Source: an uncultured Planctomycetaceae bacterium
Lineage (GTDB): Bacteria > Planctomycetota > Planctomycetia > Planctomycetales > Planctomycetaceae
Direction of reading: 5' to 3'
Length of the DNA stretch: 60,629 nt
NCBI GenBank assembly: GCA_903858815.1
Contig: CAIOKE010000169.1
Span: forward strand, 1-60,629
A model generated the notes under the pieces. That model was given only the letters and a program-made list of their open reading frames with translations. It was not told where the DNA came from and did no database searches. Position numbers and translations under genes: made by a program. Positions 9,701-18,139 of this stretch are shown one piece after another; position 1 is the stretch's first letter; each line of letters starts with the position of its first letter.

Positions 9701-9782
9701 AGGCAACGGCCGCCACCCAACCGGCGAGTCGTGCCGGCAGTGGTCGAGTTGTTCCGTTTTCTGATGACCGACCCATGACCAT
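6735..9782 (-). CDS. MMPL/RND-superfamily transporter (HpnN-like)
   Basis: A 1015 aa integral membrane protein with two repeated halves, each with one membrane helix, a large periplasmic domain and a group of five or six helices. Helix 1 is near residues 34-52. The first sterol-sensing-like bundle (about 325-470) includes LIGLSIDFSVSYIHRYLALR, and the second bundle near the C-terminus includes VFAIGVDNGIYLVADCRRQI. Both carry the buried Asp of RND proton relay helices. This resembles the MMPL/HpnN group that moves hopanoids or other lipids to the outer membrane; no hopanoid genes are nearby, so the substrate is not assigned. The start is either ATG 9782 or ATG 9776. It is convergent with the permease gene. 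Confidence 0.85.
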   Translation of the reverse strand: MVMGRSSENGTTRPLPARLAGWVAAVACARPRLMLWLGLLAACASVGYSVTHLEIQTSRSQLTDREARFSRSWQQYSDTFGSAADLMVVVQTEAPNVRLIRSVIDELGEKLKREPEHFENVLSRVDLTAMRRKALQFLTDDEIRKTAARLQTYDRVVRQQNWDLIRSESLAATLLGQIRRGQADGMVPEATWISAERFADSLSSYMHNAVASGRAEQNTFKPPLPELMTIASDQKLSDGALSWMINTEGTVGVLLVCLSQPQQQVAKAQESSLDRLRTLAREAETAGRTDAAALKVSLTGMPALEHDELRSTSIDIRNAALAAALLVGGVLFAVFRGMRHPMLALMTLLVSLCWTFGAATAVVGSVNIVSICFAIFLIGLSIDFSVSYIHRYLALRQELYELPQALREAAETTGGGILISAATAALAFATALLTGFPGVAELGLISAMGVVLCAASVFWFLPALIAISDADVDVEQLPQPLPAAKLSGWLTAWPVPATAAAAVLVLAFSSQAFRWSDGRLQSRVGYNPNLLELQDQRAESVEAERALDAAGSETVLHAVSIARSWEEAMQLRTKFLKLSTVGRVSDAASKLPEQPNSSTVQMLQSLQQQAASLSASVPALREGSYLETGRQADELYAVLKKSDHPRAKAAAASLDQFLNELSATPARESAAILTAWNTMTVRWLLGEYQEIAAADRFDPVDLRDLPRELKSRFLKIDGDGKQQWALRIYPRENIWNGPELDRFVRELRTVDAGVTGAPIQVYESAGRMDVTWASIGLYALSVIFMILLFNYLRPGQKLLTIVPPIGVAAFIGYTLYQRNGSVDPSLAVMICVGLAAFIAAVLDFRNLRDTVLTLLPALAGGTVLLGMLQLLGLQLNPMSLMALPLVFAIGVDNGIYLVADCRRQIAAGKEGYLPSTDTLSSVIVTSLTSIAGFSGLLVSAHAGLFSIGLLLAIGVACCLVVSLLLMPPVLTLVARHQPAQMEPVKVIREKSTDADDSAARDAAAKNSAQKGKKAA

Positions 9783-10162
9783 CCCTGGTCAGGAAACTGC
9801 AATTCGGGGAATGCTCAACAGGAACCCTGCAGCAGATTCTGCCGAAACCCACATTGAGCAGGCTGTTTCGCAGTGCGCACAAAGGCAGCACGTACGACGC
9901 AGTCGCTCGTAATCGAAAGATCGGCATCTGCAGAGAGATTGCTGGAGCGAAACTGAGAATTGGCGGGTGAACGATGCGGAACTTGAGTTTCAGCAGGAGG
10001 TTTTTGGGCGAAATTCATAGGATTCCAGTGTCCGGATCGCTGCAGGCCCACTGAAACTCAGCTTCAGCCGCCAGCCAATTCGTTTGTAACAAGCGTTGCC
10101 CGCCCGTTTTTTATGCAGACAATGCCGCAGATGACGGAACTTTGCCACGAGGAAATTCCACG
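9783..10162. other. divergent intergenic region
   Basis: About 380 bases between the divergent MMPL and MnmE-like genes. It probably holds promoters for both. I see no RNA gene, repeat copy or convincing open frame, and no clear -35/-10 pair that I would defend. Confidence 0.5.
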
Positions 10163-11251
10163 GTGAAGACCACTTCCGCTATGGCTCGTCTGCTGACGGC
10201 TCCCGGCCCGGGGGCCGTCGCCGTGATTCAGGTTCAGCTTGAGCCAGGTTTGCATGCGAATGCCTTTCAGCCGTTCACCCGACCGGATCAACTGAGTCCC
10301 TTCGATGCTGTCACAGGCCGGATTCTGTATGGTCGCTGGAACGGTGAAGATCTTGTCATAGTCCGGACAGGCTCACAGACATGGGAAATTCAATGCCATG
10401 GGGGCCAGGTTGCAGTGGAACGCATTCTGGCCGATCTGCAGCACGCAGGAATCAACCGCCAGCCAGTTGGGGGCTATTCGCCTGCGGCAGTGTCAGCAGG
10501 CAGCACCGCAGCAGACCGCGAAGCAGCCGTGATCAGCACGGCACTGCAGTTATGCCGCACACGGCAGGCGGCTGACATTGTGCTGCGGCAGGCGGATGGC
10601 AGACAGCGACCATGGATGCAGCAGGTGCAACAGGATGACGCAGCCGCTCTTCAGCATCTGAATCGCTGGTTGCCGTTAACCCGAGCTTTGCTGCATGGAT
10701 TTCGCATTCTGCTGACGGGTGAGCCGAATGCCGGCAAATCGTCATTGCTGAATCTGCTGTGTGGTCGACAGCGGGCTATCGTCTCTGAGACTCCGGGAAC
10801 GACTCGTGATCTGCTCGAAGCAGAAACATGCCTTGCAGGTTGGGTGCTGCAGTTCCACGACTCAGCCGGTATTCGCAGTGCAACGGATTCAGAAATTGAG
10901 GCGGACGGGATTCGTCGTTCGCTGTCGGCAGCAAACACGGTCGATCTGATCTGCTGTGTAGCCGGACTGCAGCCCGTGCCGACGGTGCTGCTGCAGGCAT
11001 TGGCCGCAGCCCGATGTCCCGTGCTGCTGGTGCAGAACAAGGCAGACCTGCTGACGGGTGACGAGCGAGCGAAGATGTCGTCTCAGGCAGTTGTTGCCCC
11101 CTTCACTGCCAGAGTTGTCGTTTCGGCTCTGACCGGTGAAGGCCTGCCCGAATTGCACCAGCGGATGCTGCACTTGCTGATCCCCGAACAGCCAGCCGAA
11201 GATGCGCCGTTGCCACTGGAACAGGCTCTCAGCCAGGTTGCCGTTGGGTAG
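10163..11251 (+). CDS. shortened MnmE/TrmE-like GTPase
   Basis: A 362 aa protein from GTG 10163, which has an AGGAAA site about 8 bases upstream; an in-frame TTG lies at 10142 and an ATG at 10181. The N-terminal part matches the MnmE tetrahydrofolate-binding domain (MARLLTAPGPGAVAVIQV; WEIQCHGGQVAVERIL). A G domain inserted after a helical stretch is complete: GEPNAGKSS (186-194), ETPGTTRD, DSAGIR, QNKADL and SALTGEG. MnmE normally ends with a helical segment and the FCIGK motif whose cysteine is needed for tRNA wobble-uridine modification; here the protein stops about 25 residues after the G domain and that motif is absent. It may be a paralogue with another role or a partial enzyme. No mnmG is nearby. 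Confidence 0.8.
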   Translation: MKTTSAMARLLTAPGPGAVAVIQVQLEPGLHANAFQPFTRPDQLSPFDAVTGRILYGRWNGEDLVIVRTGSQTWEIQCHGGQVAVERILADLQHAGINRQPVGGYSPAAVSAGSTAADREAAVISTALQLCRTRQAADIVLRQADGRQRPWMQQVQQDDAAALQHLNRWLPLTRALLHGFRILLTGEPNAGKSSLLNLLCGRQRAIVSETPGTTRDLLEAETCLAGWVLQFHDSAGIRSATDSEIEADGIRRSLSAANTVDLICCVAGLQPVPTVLLQALAAARCPVLLVQNKADLLTGDERAKMSSQAVVAPFTARVVVSALTGEGLPELHQRMLHLLIPEQPAEDAPLPLEQALSQVAVG

Positions 11252-11410
11252 TCAGCACAGCGACAGCACCCGTCAGCTTACGCTGACGGCTTGCCCGATC
11301 CTGCCCCTGGGACCACCGAGCACCAGCTCGGTGACGGCATCTACGTACTTGCGGCTCGGCGGGAGCCCCGCCCTCCCAGGGGGAACTTCACTGACCACGG
11401 CTTTCCGCAG
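11252..11410 (+). repeat. dispersed intergenic repeat, copy B
   Basis: It begins just after the MnmE-like gene. Three modules are visible: CAGCTTACGCTGACGG at about 11274, the 29-base core at 11309-11337 (identical to 95-123) and TCGGCGGGAGCCCCGCCCTC at about 11355. Each module contains an inverted repeat. The remaining bases up to 11493 hold no gene that I can support. Confidence 0.8.
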
Positions 11411-11493
11411 GCATCTCGTGGCGAAAAATCACCAACACTCGCACGCCACAATCCCACCGCGCGCACGATTTCCAAAACCTTATCGCCCGGTGC

Positions 11494-12171
11494 TCACAAT
11501 TCCACTGTGCTGCCGGGGGCCATGACCAGCGGCGCAGCACTGGTGTTCTGACGAACCTGCTGGGCCCACAACGTGATATCCTGCTCGATCACCGGGAACG
11601 TCGAATAATGACAGGGAATTGCCAACTGCGGCTGCAGCAGGCGAATGGCAGCCAGCGAATCTTCCGGACCCATCGTGTAATTATCACCCACCGGCAAAAT
11701 AGCAGCCCTTAGACCGGCCGCACCAATCAGTGACATATCCGAGAACAGCGCCGTGTCGCCCGCATGATAGACATTGCCTTCCGCCGTTTTGAACAGCAGC
11801 CCCGCCGGATTGCCTCCATAGGTCCCGTCAGGAAGCACAGAGCCATGGTGCGCAATCGTCAGTTTCAATGTTCCGAAGTCAAAACGAAAGCTGCCTCCAA
11901 GATGCATATCATGCGTCCGAGGAACTCCCTGTTTCTGCAGCCACTGACAGATTTCATGGTTGGAAATCACCAGCGCGTTGGTGCGTTGAGCAATCTGCAC
12001 GGTATCACCCACGTGGTCTCCGTGTCCATGTGACACCACAATGTAATCGCACTGCACCTGATCAGCCGCAATCGTGTTCAGGGGATTGCCGGTCAGAAAC
12101 GGATCAATCAGGATTCGCTGACCACCAACTTCCAGAGCAAACGCACTGTGTCCGAAAAATGTCAGTTTCAT
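11494..12171 (-). CDS. UPF0173-family metal-dependent hydrolase (metallo-beta-lactamase fold)
   Basis: A 225 aa cytoplasmic protein; the whole length fits the family. It begins MKLTFFGHSAFALEVGG and LIDPFLTGNP, typical of UPF0173, and carries the metal-binding motif SHGHGDHVGD (about 48-57) with later histidines and aspartates such as YHAGDTALFSDM and HYSTFP near the C-terminus. The reaction is unknown for most members. It lies 30 bases downstream of the glucose-6-phosphate isomerase gene on the same strand and may be co-transcribed with it. Confidence 0.88.
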   Translation of the reverse strand: MKLTFFGHSAFALEVGGQRILIDPFLTGNPLNTIAADQVQCDYIVVSHGHGDHVGDTVQIAQRTNALVISNHEICQWLQKQGVPRTHDMHLGGSFRFDFGTLKLTIAHHGSVLPDGTYGGNPAGLLFKTAEGNVYHAGDTALFSDMSLIGAAGLRAAILPVGDNYTMGPEDSLAAIRLLQPQLAIPCHYSTFPVIEQDITLWAQQVRQNTSAAPLVMAPGSTVEL

Positions 12172-12201
12172 TGTGCAGATCTCCGCGGCAGAAGTGTGGG
12201 A

Positions 12202-13608
12202 CTATTGAATTCCAAGATTGGCCTGCATGTTGCGTTTATAAGCTTCCACACCCGGCTGACCGTAGGGATTCGTACCTACCAGTCGCCCCTCGACCACTGT
12301 GGCCAGCATCAGCATCTGGAACAGCTGGCCCAGAGCATGTTCGGTCAGACCGGGCAACCGCAGGTCGGCAGTGGGTCGCCCGACATCGGCATAAGCCTGA
12401 TTGGTTCCCGCAATGGCGGCATCAAGGATCCGGGGCAGAGTAGTTCCCGCTAATTGGTTCAAACGATCTTCATCCAGCCGATGGGCAGCCACAGCAAGCG
12501 GCGCCAGCACGGGTGGACCTGGCAACAGATTTGTAATCAGTTTATCCCGTCGGCCTTCCTGATGCTGCTGCCCGCGACTGTGCAGGTCACGAGTATTCAC
12601 CACAGTCAGGGGAGTGGCACCGCGTTCGTGTTTTCCAAGGCTTTCGCTGAGCAGCTGATCGTACCACAGCCCCACGGCTTCAAGACGACTGCCCCACGTC
12701 GACAGGACTCGGCAGTTCAGCCCATGATCAACTTCGAAGGCATGGCACACGGCAACGAACTGCAGCACAACATTCTGATCAAACGGGGCCCGTCGGAAAT
12801 GATCCGTGAGGTCCGCCGCCCCCTGCAGCAATGCTCGAATGTTCAGACCCGCAGCGGCGGCCGGCAGCAAACCCACCGCCGTCAGGACAGAGAACCGTCC
12901 GCCAATACCATCAGGGATCGAGAACACATCACGGTATCCCGCTGCCGCAGCCAGACTGCGAAGCCGACCGGATTCCCCTGTCACCGGAACGATCAGGTCC
13001 CGCTCCAGACCCGAAAAACGTTGCTCCACAAAATCCCGAAACGCGCGAAAGGCCACTGCCGGTTCCAGAGTTCCCCCGGATTTGCTGATGCTGATGACAG
13101 CCGTGCGACCGTCCACAGCGTTGGGATTTGCGGCAGCCCGCTGATCCAGCAGTGACAGCAATTCCTGCTGGCGGTCCGAGTCCACATTCCAACCGTCGAA
13201 ATACAGCCGCGGAGCTCCCTGGCGGGAAGTGCGACACAGTTCATTCCAGCAGGCAGGGCGAAGGGCTTCGAACATCGCTCGCATGCCCATGTAGGAACCA
13301 CCAATCCCCAGCACCACCAGCGAATCAGCCAGCTGCTGCAGCCGTTTGCCACTGTCTTCAAGGCGAGCGACCAGACTGCTGGCCCGATTTCCCTGCAGGT
13401 CTGCCAGCAGCTCCTCTGGCCACTGAATAAACCCGGCGTCCAGCGGCTGTCGCTCGGCCGGCAGTGGCTGACCACTCTGCCACTGGTCCACATCATTCAG
13501 AGTTTCATCACGAGCCGCCTCAAGAGCAGCCTGCAGTCCAGCAAGTCGGCCGGGACGCAGCAGCCTTAATGCGGCATCCGGATGATATGTAAGCAGAGGA
13601 CCAGTCAT
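12202..13608 (-). CDS. pgi: glucose-6-phosphate isomerase
   Basis: Interconverts glucose-6-phosphate and fructose-6-phosphate in glycolysis and gluconeogenesis. From ATG 13608 the protein is 468 aa, near the length of shorter bacterial Pgi enzymes. Conserved features are VLGIGGSYMGMRAM in the first SIS domain, the phosphate-binding ISKSGGTLEP, a second SIS domain with LSTWGSRLEAVGLWYDQLLSESLGK (given here in two parts: LSTWGSRLEAVG and YDQLLSESLGK), and NTRDLHSRGQQ with the catalytic histidine region. A GTG at 13668 would add 20 residues. The UPF0173 gene follows on the same strand. Confidence 0.9.
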   Translation of the reverse strand: MTGPLLTYHPDAALRLLRPGRLAGLQAALEAARDETLNDVDQWQSGQPLPAERQPLDAGFIQWPEELLADLQGNRASSLVARLEDSGKRLQQLADSLVVLGIGGSYMGMRAMFEALRPACWNELCRTSRQGAPRLYFDGWNVDSDRQQELLSLLDQRAAANPNAVDGRTAVISISKSGGTLEPAVAFRAFRDFVEQRFSGLERDLIVPVTGESGRLRSLAAAAGYRDVFSIPDGIGGRFSVLTAVGLLPAAAAGLNIRALLQGAADLTDHFRRAPFDQNVVLQFVAVCHAFEVDHGLNCRVLSTWGSRLEAVGLWYDQLLSESLGKHERGATPLTVVNTRDLHSRGQQHQEGRRDKLITNLLPGPPVLAPLAVAAHRLDEDRLNQLAGTTLPRILDAAIAGTNQAYADVGRPTADLRLPGLTEHALGQLFQMLMLATVVEGRLVGTNPYGQPGVEAYKRNMQANLGIQ

Positions 13609-13932
13609 ATTGGCAGGACTTTGGAAAGGTGTGACAACGGAAGCAATCGGCAACTGAGCAGCCAGCACAGACGATCCGAGGGACTATGAATACGCACCGT
13701 GGGAAATGAAGCATAACGAAACCGACTTCCCACGGCATTTCACTCCGGGTGACGCCGTGGAGATTCCCGCGGCTGCATTGCGTCACCCGCGTCTCCGGTC
13801 ATGCAGTTGCAACACCCGCGCCATCCCACTAACCTTCTTACTCTGCCGACAGACATTTCAGTCAGTCGCAGAAAGTCCTCTGAATTGAAGGAATATGGCA
13901 GTTCCGGAATCGTGACTGCTGCGGTAAAACAC

Positions 13933-15864
13933 ATGGAATGGCAGGCGTGGCTGACAATTGCAGTAACCGTCGCGACCCTGATCGCACTGGCGTTTGATCG
14001 CCCGGCTGATCTGGTGTTCATGGGATCGCTGATTGTACTGACTCTGGCAGGGGTTGTGGACTTCAAGTCCGCCTTCGAAGGCTTTATCAGCCCGTCCCTC
14101 CTGATGGTCGCCGCGTTGTTCGTCGTTACCTCAGGACTGAAAGAGACGGGCGTCGTGGACTATGTCGGAGCCCGTATCCTGGGCCCCGTACGTACAGAGC
14201 TGACGGGATTGGCTATGCTGATCTGCTTTGCGATTGCCGTCTCCGCATTCATGAACAACACGCCGATCGTTGCGATGCTGATTCCTGTTGTTCTGAAATG
14301 GTGCCGCAAGAATCATGTGCCGCCGTCGAAACTGCTGATTCCCCTCTCATTTGCCACAATTCTGGGTGGCTGTTGTTCGCGGATCGGAACCAGCACCAAT
14401 CTGGTTGTTGATGGTTTGATGAAGAAATCCGGTTTACCGGGCCTTGAAGAAATGCATTTCTTCGAAATCGGTCGGGCTGGTCTGCCCTGTGCCATCGTGG
14501 GGGCGATCTATCTGCTGACATTCGGACGCCTGCTGTTGCCCGCTCGTAAAGAACTGCTGGCTCAATTCGGCGAATCGATGCGTGAATACCTTGTCGAAAT
14601 GAAGGTGTCCGCCGGTTGTCGTCTGATCGGCCAGACCATCGAGGCCGCCGGCCTGCGCGGTCTGCCCGGTCTGTTTCTGGCTGAGGTTGACCGTCGCGGG
14701 TCCATCATCGCGCCCGTCAGTCCGGATACTGTTCTCGAACAGGACGATCGTCTGGTCTTCACCGGAATCGTCGACACCATTGTGGACCTGAAGAATATTC
14801 CAGGGCTGGAACCCGTTGCGGCAGGTGAGGATTCAGGCTCTGCGGTCGCGCGGCAGCGCCGCATGTGTGAAGCGGTCGTCAGTCGGTCATCACCATTGAT
14901 TGGCCAGACCGTCAAAGCCTCGCAGTTCCGTTCTCATTACAACGCGGCAATTGTGGCCATTCATCGAAATGGCGAACGTGTCACCACAAAGATCGGTGAT
15001 GTCTGTCTTGAAGCCGGTGATACCCTGCTGCTGCAGACCGGTGCCAACTTTACTCAGGCACATCGCAACAATCCAGACTTCTACCTCGTCAGTGATGTCG
15101 ATGGCTTCCAGGTGGCGCGGCAGGAACGCTGGTGGATCGCCGTTGTCATCTTTCTGGCATTGCTTGCAGCCATGGTGCTGCTGCCTGGGGATCGAGCAAC
15201 CCTTGCAGCGTTCCTGGCCGGTGGACTGATGATTCTGACTCGCTGTATGTCAACAGCAGACGGTCGACAGGCTGTTGAATGGCCCGTTCTGATTGCCATC
15301 GGCGCGTCCTTCGGCCTCGGTACTGCACTCGACAAATCCGGTGCCGCAGAATACCTCGCGGCACAGTTGATTCACCTGACTCAGCCGTTCGGCCCGATCG
15401 CTGCTCTGGCAGCCATTTACTGTGCCACAATGGTTCTGAATGAACTGATCACAAACAACGGGGCTGCCGCAATTGCATTTCCATTCTGCCTGCAGGCTGC
15501 CGAATTGTCGCATAGTCACCCGCGGCCCTTTGTGATGGCCGTCGCACTGGCCTCGTCATTCGCCTTCGCATCGCCGGTGGGGTACCAGACACACATGATG
15601 GTCTTTGGGCCCGGGGGCTACCGCTTCAGTGACTTTGTACGCTCAGGACTGCCACTCAACCTGCTGATGATGATTGTCAGCGTGCTGCTGATCCCGATAC
15701 TCTGGCCTTTCGCTCCACCACCGCAGCCACCAGCAGCCGAAGATCTCAAGGCTGCAGTCGAGGTGCTGCAGGAGCAGCCGGACCTGAATGTCGAGCCGGA
15801 CGCACAGTTCCCGTCGCTGGCCCGTTCCATGCAGGAGCCTCGACAGGGCCACCCGCTCGAATGA
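13933..15864 (+). CDS. SLC13-family anion transporter with two RCK/TrkA-C domains
   Basis: A 643 aa membrane protein from ATG 13933 (MEWQAWLTIAV); the open frame extends to 13801 but the added residues are polar and unlike a membrane protein. The two transporter halves carry the hairpin motifs of the divalent-anion/Na+ symporters: FMNNTPIVAMLIP and SRIGTSTNLVVDGLM in the first, LNELITNNGAAAIAFPF in the second. Between them (about residues 215-380) are two TrkA-C-like regulatory domains, each beginning with LIGQTIEAAG or LIGQTVKASQ. This design is common in bacterial sulfate or dicarboxylate permeases; the substrate cannot be read from sequence. The 3' end overlaps the convergent TPR gene by 119 bases. 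Confidence 0.88.
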   Translation: MEWQAWLTIAVTVATLIALAFDRPADLVFMGSLIVLTLAGVVDFKSAFEGFISPSLLMVAALFVVTSGLKETGVVDYVGARILGPVRTELTGLAMLICFAIAVSAFMNNTPIVAMLIPVVLKWCRKNHVPPSKLLIPLSFATILGGCCSRIGTSTNLVVDGLMKKSGLPGLEEMHFFEIGRAGLPCAIVGAIYLLTFGRLLLPARKELLAQFGESMREYLVEMKVSAGCRLIGQTIEAAGLRGLPGLFLAEVDRRGSIIAPVSPDTVLEQDDRLVFTGIVDTIVDLKNIPGLEPVAAGEDSGSAVARQRRMCEAVVSRSSPLIGQTVKASQFRSHYNAAIVAIHRNGERVTTKIGDVCLEAGDTLLLQTGANFTQAHRNNPDFYLVSDVDGFQVARQERWWIAVVIFLALLAAMVLLPGDRATLAAFLAGGLMILTRCMSTADGRQAVEWPVLIAIGASFGLGTALDKSGAAEYLAAQLIHLTQPFGPIAALAAIYCATMVLNELITNNGAAAIAFPFCLQAAELSHSHPRPFVMAVALASSFAFASPVGYQTHMMVFGPGGYRFSDFVRSGLPLNLLMMIVSVLLIPILWPFAPPPQPPAAEDLKAAVEVLQEQPDLNVEPDAQFPSLARSMQEPRQGHPLE

Positions 15865-16699
15865 CACGTCCCTGATCAGCTGCGGCAGATGCCTGCACGA
15901 CACCGGACGAAGACTCGCGGGATACGGCCACCTCGGAACGTCCACCGCGAGGCTCGCGAGCGTTGCCTGACAACTCCGCCAGCAGGGCTCGCGAACGTTC
16001 GGCTGTCTGCCGATCCGGATGTTCACTTAACGCCTGCTGCAGCCACTGTATGGCGTCCGCATTCCGCGATTGCTCATGCAGAATCCAGGCCACGTTGTAA
16101 CACGCAGCCGGACGACCAACAGAAAACGTCAGATGCGGCAATGCATCCTGAATCCGCCCGGCTCGCACCATGGATATCCCCACCTGATAGCGGGCATTCT
16201 GGTCGTTGGGCGCCAACTGACACACCTTCTCACACGTTCCGAGGCACTGTGCCCAGTCTTCCGCAGATGCATACAGGCTCATCAACTGCAGTTGTACGTC
16301 CACATTCTGCGGATGCGCTACAGCAGCTTTCTGCAGCACACTCAAAGCCTGCTCGGTACGCCCTGTTGCGGCTTCGACACGAGCAATCCCCAGCTGCGGC
16401 TGGATACTCTCCGGATAGCCGATAGACAGATCGCGATAGGTCTTCATCGCCTCAGCGTACTGTTCCTGATCCTCCTGGTACAGGGCCCAGGCAAGCAGGT
16501 TCTTCTCGGTGTTCTTCCCGAATATCCGCCGGGCTTCACGAAACTCAGGGCTCACCGGCTCAGTTGCATTACGGCGAGCAAACGGCAGGCTGAATCGGGA
16601 TGCCTTCCCGTCTTCGGCGACCATTGCACAGCCCACCTGCAGACAGATCAGCAGGAGAACCGGCAGTGGACGGGGAACAGACAGCATGGTTGATGACAT
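15746..16699 (-). CDS. TPR-repeat protein with signal or lipoprotein leader
   Basis: A 317 aa protein. A hydrophobic leader (VLLLICLQVGC) ends in a cysteine that only partly fits a lipobox. Residues about 55-220 hold roughly four to five tetratricopeptide repeats (for example ALYQEDQEQYAEAMKTYRDL, and NVAWILHEQSRNADAIQWLQ), which serve as protein-binding scaffolds. The last 90 residues are low-complexity and rich in Ala, Gly and Pro, and their coding sequence runs antisense into the end of the SLC13 gene. It is probably co-transcribed with the glycine-rich lipoprotein gene 200 bases upstream. No function is assigned. Confidence 0.8.
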   Translation of the reverse strand: MSSTMLSVPRPLPVLLLICLQVGCAMVAEDGKASRFSLPFARRNATEPVSPEFREARRIFGKNTEKNLLAWALYQEDQEQYAEAMKTYRDLSIGYPESIQPQLGIARVEAATGRTEQALSVLQKAAVAHPQNVDVQLQLMSLYASAEDWAQCLGTCEKVCQLAPNDQNARYQVGISMVRAGRIQDALPHLTFSVGRPAACYNVAWILHEQSRNADAIQWLQQALSEHPDRQTAERSRALLAELSGNAREPRGGRSEVAVSRESSSGVVQASAAADQGRVIRAGGPVEAPAWNGPATGTVRPARHSGPAAPAAPRLQP

Positions 16700-16899
16700 C
16701 CTCTGAGACTCCGCAGGCGGAGTTGATGGCGCGGTGGTACTGCACCACCTTCGACTTCATCGAATTCGACGGCGACCATACAACAGGAAAAGTCAGCCCC
16801 GGCCGAGGGACGCTGGCTGTCTCAACGCCCGCATATCGGCAGCAGCTGCCGAAACTCTCAGAGCTGCGGCAGTGTACGCCGAAATCTGCTGCGGGTTTC

Positions 16900-17697
16900 T
16901 CAGGGTCCACTGGCTCCGCTGCCAGCAGGAATTCCCGGAGCAACCGTATACCCGGTCCTTCCGACTCCGCCCTGGGAACCACCGCGACTGCCGCCCCCCA
17001 TACCGCCACCCATGCCGCCGCCACTGCCACCAAAGGTACTACCACCGCCAGTATTCGACAGGCGTGGAGAAGGCGTGGAGTTGATGTACTGTTCGGCGAT
17101 CTCTGCAACTTCAGCCGCTGGTCGACCAATCTCCTCACAGGACCGCAGCATAATCTCTTCCGGAGCCTGACCGGGACGCAGCGCTTCCATGGACTCAGCC
17201 ACCGACACACGACGGATTTCATCGCCATCCGGACTGTGTGTCGCCTGCACGTAAACATTCCGCCGCTGGGGTGGAACAGTAAACAGGATGTACTCAAGAT
17301 GAATGCGACCGGCCGTATTCAGCGTCTGAGTCGTGGCATCAAAATGCCGATCATACAAAGTCGTCTGGTCCTGCCAGCCCAGTGCAGTCTGCGTATCGAC
17401 CATACGATGCACAGCCAGACTGTCCTGTGCTGTGTACGGGTGCGGCCAGTAGTGCTGCGAGTGGTAGACGTGAGTCAATTGCTGTTTGGGAGCCGTGGAC
17501 CGCGGCGCAGCGGGCCACACTTTGCCCTTCCATCGTGACTGCCGCACGCCAGGCGGCAGGGTCGCCTTTTCAGCCCACCACGAATCAGATCCGGGCTTGT
17601 GGCGACTGGTGGGATCATCCCGCTCAAACAGGCCATTGGTCATGCAGCCCGAGAGCATTCCGGCCAGAGCCAGCATTGGCAGGGTTCTGAAAAACAT
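16900..17697 (-). CDS. glycine-rich outer-envelope lipoprotein of unknown function
   Basis: A 265 aa protein from ATG 17697 with a good lipoprotein signal: MFFRTLPMLALAGMLSGC. The mature part contains Trp/His-rich stretches (SDSWWAEKATLPPG; VYHSQHYWPHPY) and a central domain I do not recognise. The last 50 residues are almost pure Gly/Ser (GGGSTFGGSGGGMGGGM). An upstream in-frame start at 17718 would add seven residues in front of the signal. It is divergent from the FHA-protein gene and followed on the same strand by the TPR gene, so the two may act together at the envelope. Confidence 0.7.
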   Translation of the reverse strand: MFFRTLPMLALAGMLSGCMTNGLFERDDPTSRHKPGSDSWWAEKATLPPGVRQSRWKGKVWPAAPRSTAPKQQLTHVYHSQHYWPHPYTAQDSLAVHRMVDTQTALGWQDQTTLYDRHFDATTQTLNTAGRIHLEYILFTVPPQRRNVYVQATHSPDGDEIRRVSVAESMEALRPGQAPEEIMLRSCEEIGRPAAEVAEIAEQYINSTPSPRLSNTGGGSTFGGSGGGMGGGMGGGSRGGSQGGVGRTGYTVAPGIPAGSGASGP

Positions 17698-18139
17698 GGT
17701 TGGCAACCCCGAACTCAAGGATGATCACAGAGAGCGCAGACGGCCGCGCATTCCCTGCAGTCATATCGGAGAACGCGGACGGAAATGGCAGTGAAAACGC
17801 TGCAGCCCGCAGAGCCCCGCCAACCGGAACAAATAACCCACTCCACGCAGACAACACATTCCTCCAAAACCCCCGACTGAACCTCATAGTCTGCTGGAGA
17901 ACGTTCACGTGCAGAACCGCTGCAACCTGCAAAGACCGACTTTTGACGGCCTGTTGCGGAATTTCAACACTCGCTCTCAGGGCTTTCTTAATCACGCAGG
18001 ATGAGTCCGGGGAAAGATTGCTATATTCGCGGAGTTGGGTAGCTGCGAAAGATACACAAAACAGACACATCGAAATCAGCAGAAACACCCGGTCGTCCGG
18101 CTGGCCACGGTGTTTCAATACGAACAGGGTGCATTCGGG
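17698..18139. other. divergent intergenic region
   Basis: About 440 bases between the divergent lipoprotein and FHA genes. A TTGCTATATTCGC stretch near 18018 could be a -10 region for the FHA gene, but no convincing -35 accompanies it. Short frames here have no domain or codon pattern to support them. Confidence 0.4.
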
